From Akkermansia muciniphila (GTDB lineage Bacteria > Verrucomicrobiota > Verrucomicrobiia > Verrucomicrobiales > Akkermansiaceae): a stretch of 64,000 bases of DNA. Every line of letters starts with the position of its first letter. Within the stretch, counting starts at the first letter, position 1. The notes beneath the pieces were generated by a model. That model saw nothing but the letters and a program-made list of their open reading frames with translations. It was not told the origin of the DNA and ran no database searches. Both the position numbers and the translations under genes were made by a program. This document shows positions 62,501 to 64,000 of the stretch, one piece after another. Location: positions 7,911-71,910 of the forward strand of contig SFDX01000009.1 in assembly GCA_004557455.1 (NCBI GenBank), given 5' to 3'.

Positions 62501-63453
62501 TGCTGCGGTGAGGTCGCGGCCTGCATTTCCTGCATTCGGGCGTCCCAAATCTGCTTGGCAGCCAGAATGGCCTCGCGACTCACGGAGCGGGAGAGCTCCC
62601 AGCTCATGGGCATCTCCGGGCTCATGTGGCGGCAGATGAGGCCGAAGAGGTCCATGCAATCCCCGCCGCCGGGGGCCCGGTGATCGCGCGCGGGCCACTG
62701 CACATCGTTGATGTGTGCGCCGTAAAGGAAAGGCTGCATGCGGCGCAGATACTGCCCGTGGTCCAGCAGCAGCAGGTTGTGCTTGCGTTGGATGTGCCCG
62801 AAGTCGTGCCAGTAGCGCACATGCGGGTCATCGCGGAACTCCTCCAGCAGCGCAGGGAATTCCTCCTCCCCGGGCACCTGCTCCAAGTGACTGCGCCCCT
62901 CCACGGCCAGCACCAGGTTCAGCTTGCGGGCTTCCTCCGCCAGGGTATGCAGAGCCGCGAGGGCGCGCTCTTCGTAGATGGGAGCCAGGCGACGGCGACG
63001 GCGCACCAGCTCGCCCTTGGCGCGGGCATACTCGCGCGTGCCCAACAAACCGTGCCGCGCCATGCGCTCCAGCTCCTTGGTGCCCTTAAAGCCGCGGAAG
63101 AGCTCCACGCTGCCCATGTGCAGCACCACATAGCGGGCCTCCAAACGCGCCGCTACCTGCAGGGTCTCGCGCGTCAGGCGCATGGCGCGGTCCCGCTCCT
63201 CCGGCCGGTGCGAGGTGAAGCGGTAGGCATCCGGCACATCGCCCTCCACATCCATGGGCGCGGGACAAAAGTTGTGAACACCCGCCACGCGGATGCGCTT
63301 TTCCTCCACCGCGCGGATGATTCCGGGCAGCTTGCTGAGCGGCAAACCGTGCGAGGCCTCGATACACTCGAAGCCCAGCTCGCGGATTTCATCGCAAATA
63401 GCCCCGCCGTCCTTGTGGCGGGAGCTGTTCCAACAGGTGGAAAAGACGTTCAT
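62497..63453 (-). CDS. xylose isomerase-like TIM-barrel protein
   Basis: A 318-residue cytoplasmic protein of the sugar-phosphate isomerase/epimerase (AP endonuclease 2) superfamily: IRELGFECIEASHG, VHNFCPAPMD, YVVLHMGSVELF, NLVLAVEGRSHLEQ and YWHDFGHIQRK carry the expected barrel strands with metal-binding His/Glu/Asp. Substrate is unknown. ATG 63453 was chosen over an upstream ATG 63516; GGGGGAG just upstream is a ribosome binding site. Confidence 0.82.
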   Translation of the reverse strand: MNVFSTCWNSSRHKDGGAICDEIRELGFECIEASHGLPLSKLPGIIRAVEEKRIRVAGVHNFCPAPMDVEGDVPDAYRFTSHRPEERDRAMRLTRETLQVAARLEARYVVLHMGSVELFRGFKGTKELERMARHGLLGTREYARAKGELVRRRRRLAPIYEERALAALHTLAEEARKLNLVLAVEGRSHLEQVPGEEEFPALLEEFRDDPHVRYWHDFGHIQRKHNLLLLDHGQYLRRMQPFLYGAHINDVQWPARDHRAPGGGDCMDLFGLICRHMSPEMPMSWELSRSVSREAILAAKQIWDARMQEMQAATSPQH

Positions 63454-63462
63454 CTCCCCCAA

Positions 63463-63490
63463 GAGTAACAGCCGCCGGGCCGTATAGCAA
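63463..63490 (-). promoter_or_regulatory. possible promoter of the TIM-barrel gene
   Basis: Minus strand: TTGCTA (63490-63485), 16-bp spacer, TTACTC (63468-63463), 9 nt to ATG. The -10 is poor. Confidence 0.4.
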
Positions 63491-63650
63491 GTGTTTTGTG
63501 CGTGCGCACCATGCAAATCGAGCCCCCCGAGAGTACAGCAGTCCGGCCCTCAGGCCACGGATGGCACAGATAAACGGAACCTTACTCGGCATCTGTCGTT
63601 TCCTGCTTCATTTTACATTGCGAAATTATTGTCATAAAATACGAATTCAC

Positions 63651-63679
63651 TTGACGTAACTGTTTTAACGTTCCATAAT
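63651..63679 (+). promoter_or_regulatory. promoter placing +1 on the Sel1-type secreted protein start codon
   Basis: TTGACG at 63651-63656, 17-bp spacer, CATAAT at 63674-63679, exactly 6 nt to ATG 63686. Confidence 0.75.
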
Positions 63680-63685
63680 TCTCCC

Positions 63686-64000
63686 ATGAAAAAGCCTTGT
63701 CTATTCCTTCGCGTCCTGTGTATCGTCTGTCTGCTGATGGGAAGCTCTTTTTCTGCCCGTGCAGACGTTGACTATATGTCTGTTCCTCCGGAGTTGATTC
63801 CGTCCCTGGAGAGCAGAGTGAAAGAGGGCGATCCGCAGGCCGCCTACGCGCTCGCCATCGGATACCGGAACGGCCACGTGAAGCCGTTCAATGCGAAGCG
63901 TATGCTTGAACTGGCCCACATGGCTAATCTGGGAGGCTGCCGAAAAGCAGACCTTCTATTAGCCAAGATATACTGTGCCGGATGCCCGTGGGAAATCCCT
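63686..64000 (+). CDS. secreted Sel1-repeat protein (cut by the window end)
   Basis: An open frame of 105 codons from ATG 63686 without a stop before the edge. It begins with a signal peptide (MKKPCLFLRVLCIVCLLMGS to FSARA) and continues with helical Sel1-like text (RVKEGDPQAAYALAIGYRNG, LLLAKIYCAG), so the product is probably a periplasmic or surface Sel1 protein. No Shine-Dalgarno sequence is present; the promoter points to a leaderless start. Confidence 0.8.
   Translation, partial: MKKPCLFLRVLCIVCLLMGSSFSARADVDYMSVPPELIPSLESRVKEGDPQAAYALAIGYRNGHVKPFNAKRMLELAHMANLGGCRKADLLLAKIYCAGCPWEIP

Overview
This 64 kb window is a GC-rich bacterial chromosome segment. Gene content points to a gut-type Verrucomicrobiota lineage, probably Akkermansiaceae or a relative. 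The grounds are secreted fucosidase and GH36-like glycosidases, a menaquinone cluster, the MEP enzyme Dxr, Sel1-repeat proteins with a Ser/Thr kinase, small lipoproteins and a divergent PutA. The lineage is inferred from gene families, not from a marker tree. I found no rRNA, tRNA, CRISPR array, insertion sequence or prophage; apart from a few decayed genes this looks like ordinary chromosome.

Layout. 1-1804: end of the spc-type ribosomal operon (rplO tail, structured leader, secY, terminator). 1810-9122: a GNAT gene broken by one stop codon, a flavin reductase/rubredoxin/rubrerythrin fusion, a long PutA homologue with apparently degenerate active sites, the yceD-rpmF pair, and a decayed AlbA_2-type regulator with a 108-bp tandem duplication. 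9213-19475: beta-CASP nuclease, secreted protein, dxr, sbcD-sbcC, lipoprotein, L,D-transpeptidase. 19572-23992: menD-menB-menC and a secreted protein. 24018-30237: grpE-dnaJ-rsmE, alpha/beta hydrolase, hemL, hisS. 30539-45150: Sel1-repeat kinase, transketolase, secreted GH36-like glycosidase, EamA transporter, GH95 fucosidase, M28 peptidase, O-antigen ligase-like protein. 45282-48645: Pro/Ala-rich membrane protein, thioredoxin, then a tightly packed operon of three related small peptide/lipoprotein genes and a radical SAM/SPASM enzyme. 48668-64000: pnp, FHA protein, metK, DeoR-type regulator, a frameshifted small gene with an operator-like repeat, leuC-leuD plus an unknown gene, AI-2E permease, MATE transporter, rdgB, LpxG/YaeI-like phosphoesterase, xthA, a TIM-barrel protein and a Sel1-type secreted protein cut by the window edge.

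Two observations stand out. First, the operon at 46504-48529 looks like a ribosomally made, post-translationally modified peptide or rSAM/lipoprotein system. Three short products share an N-terminal pattern and a GAPI-x-C-x-E-like motif and are translationally coupled to a SPASM-type radical SAM enzyme. Second, many genes have a clear sigma70-type promoter whose -10 hexamer ends exactly 6 nt before the start codon, so transcription should begin on the start codon itself. This suggests leaderless mRNAs are common here, and it helps choose several starts.

All calls rest on reading motifs and gene context; no database search was run.
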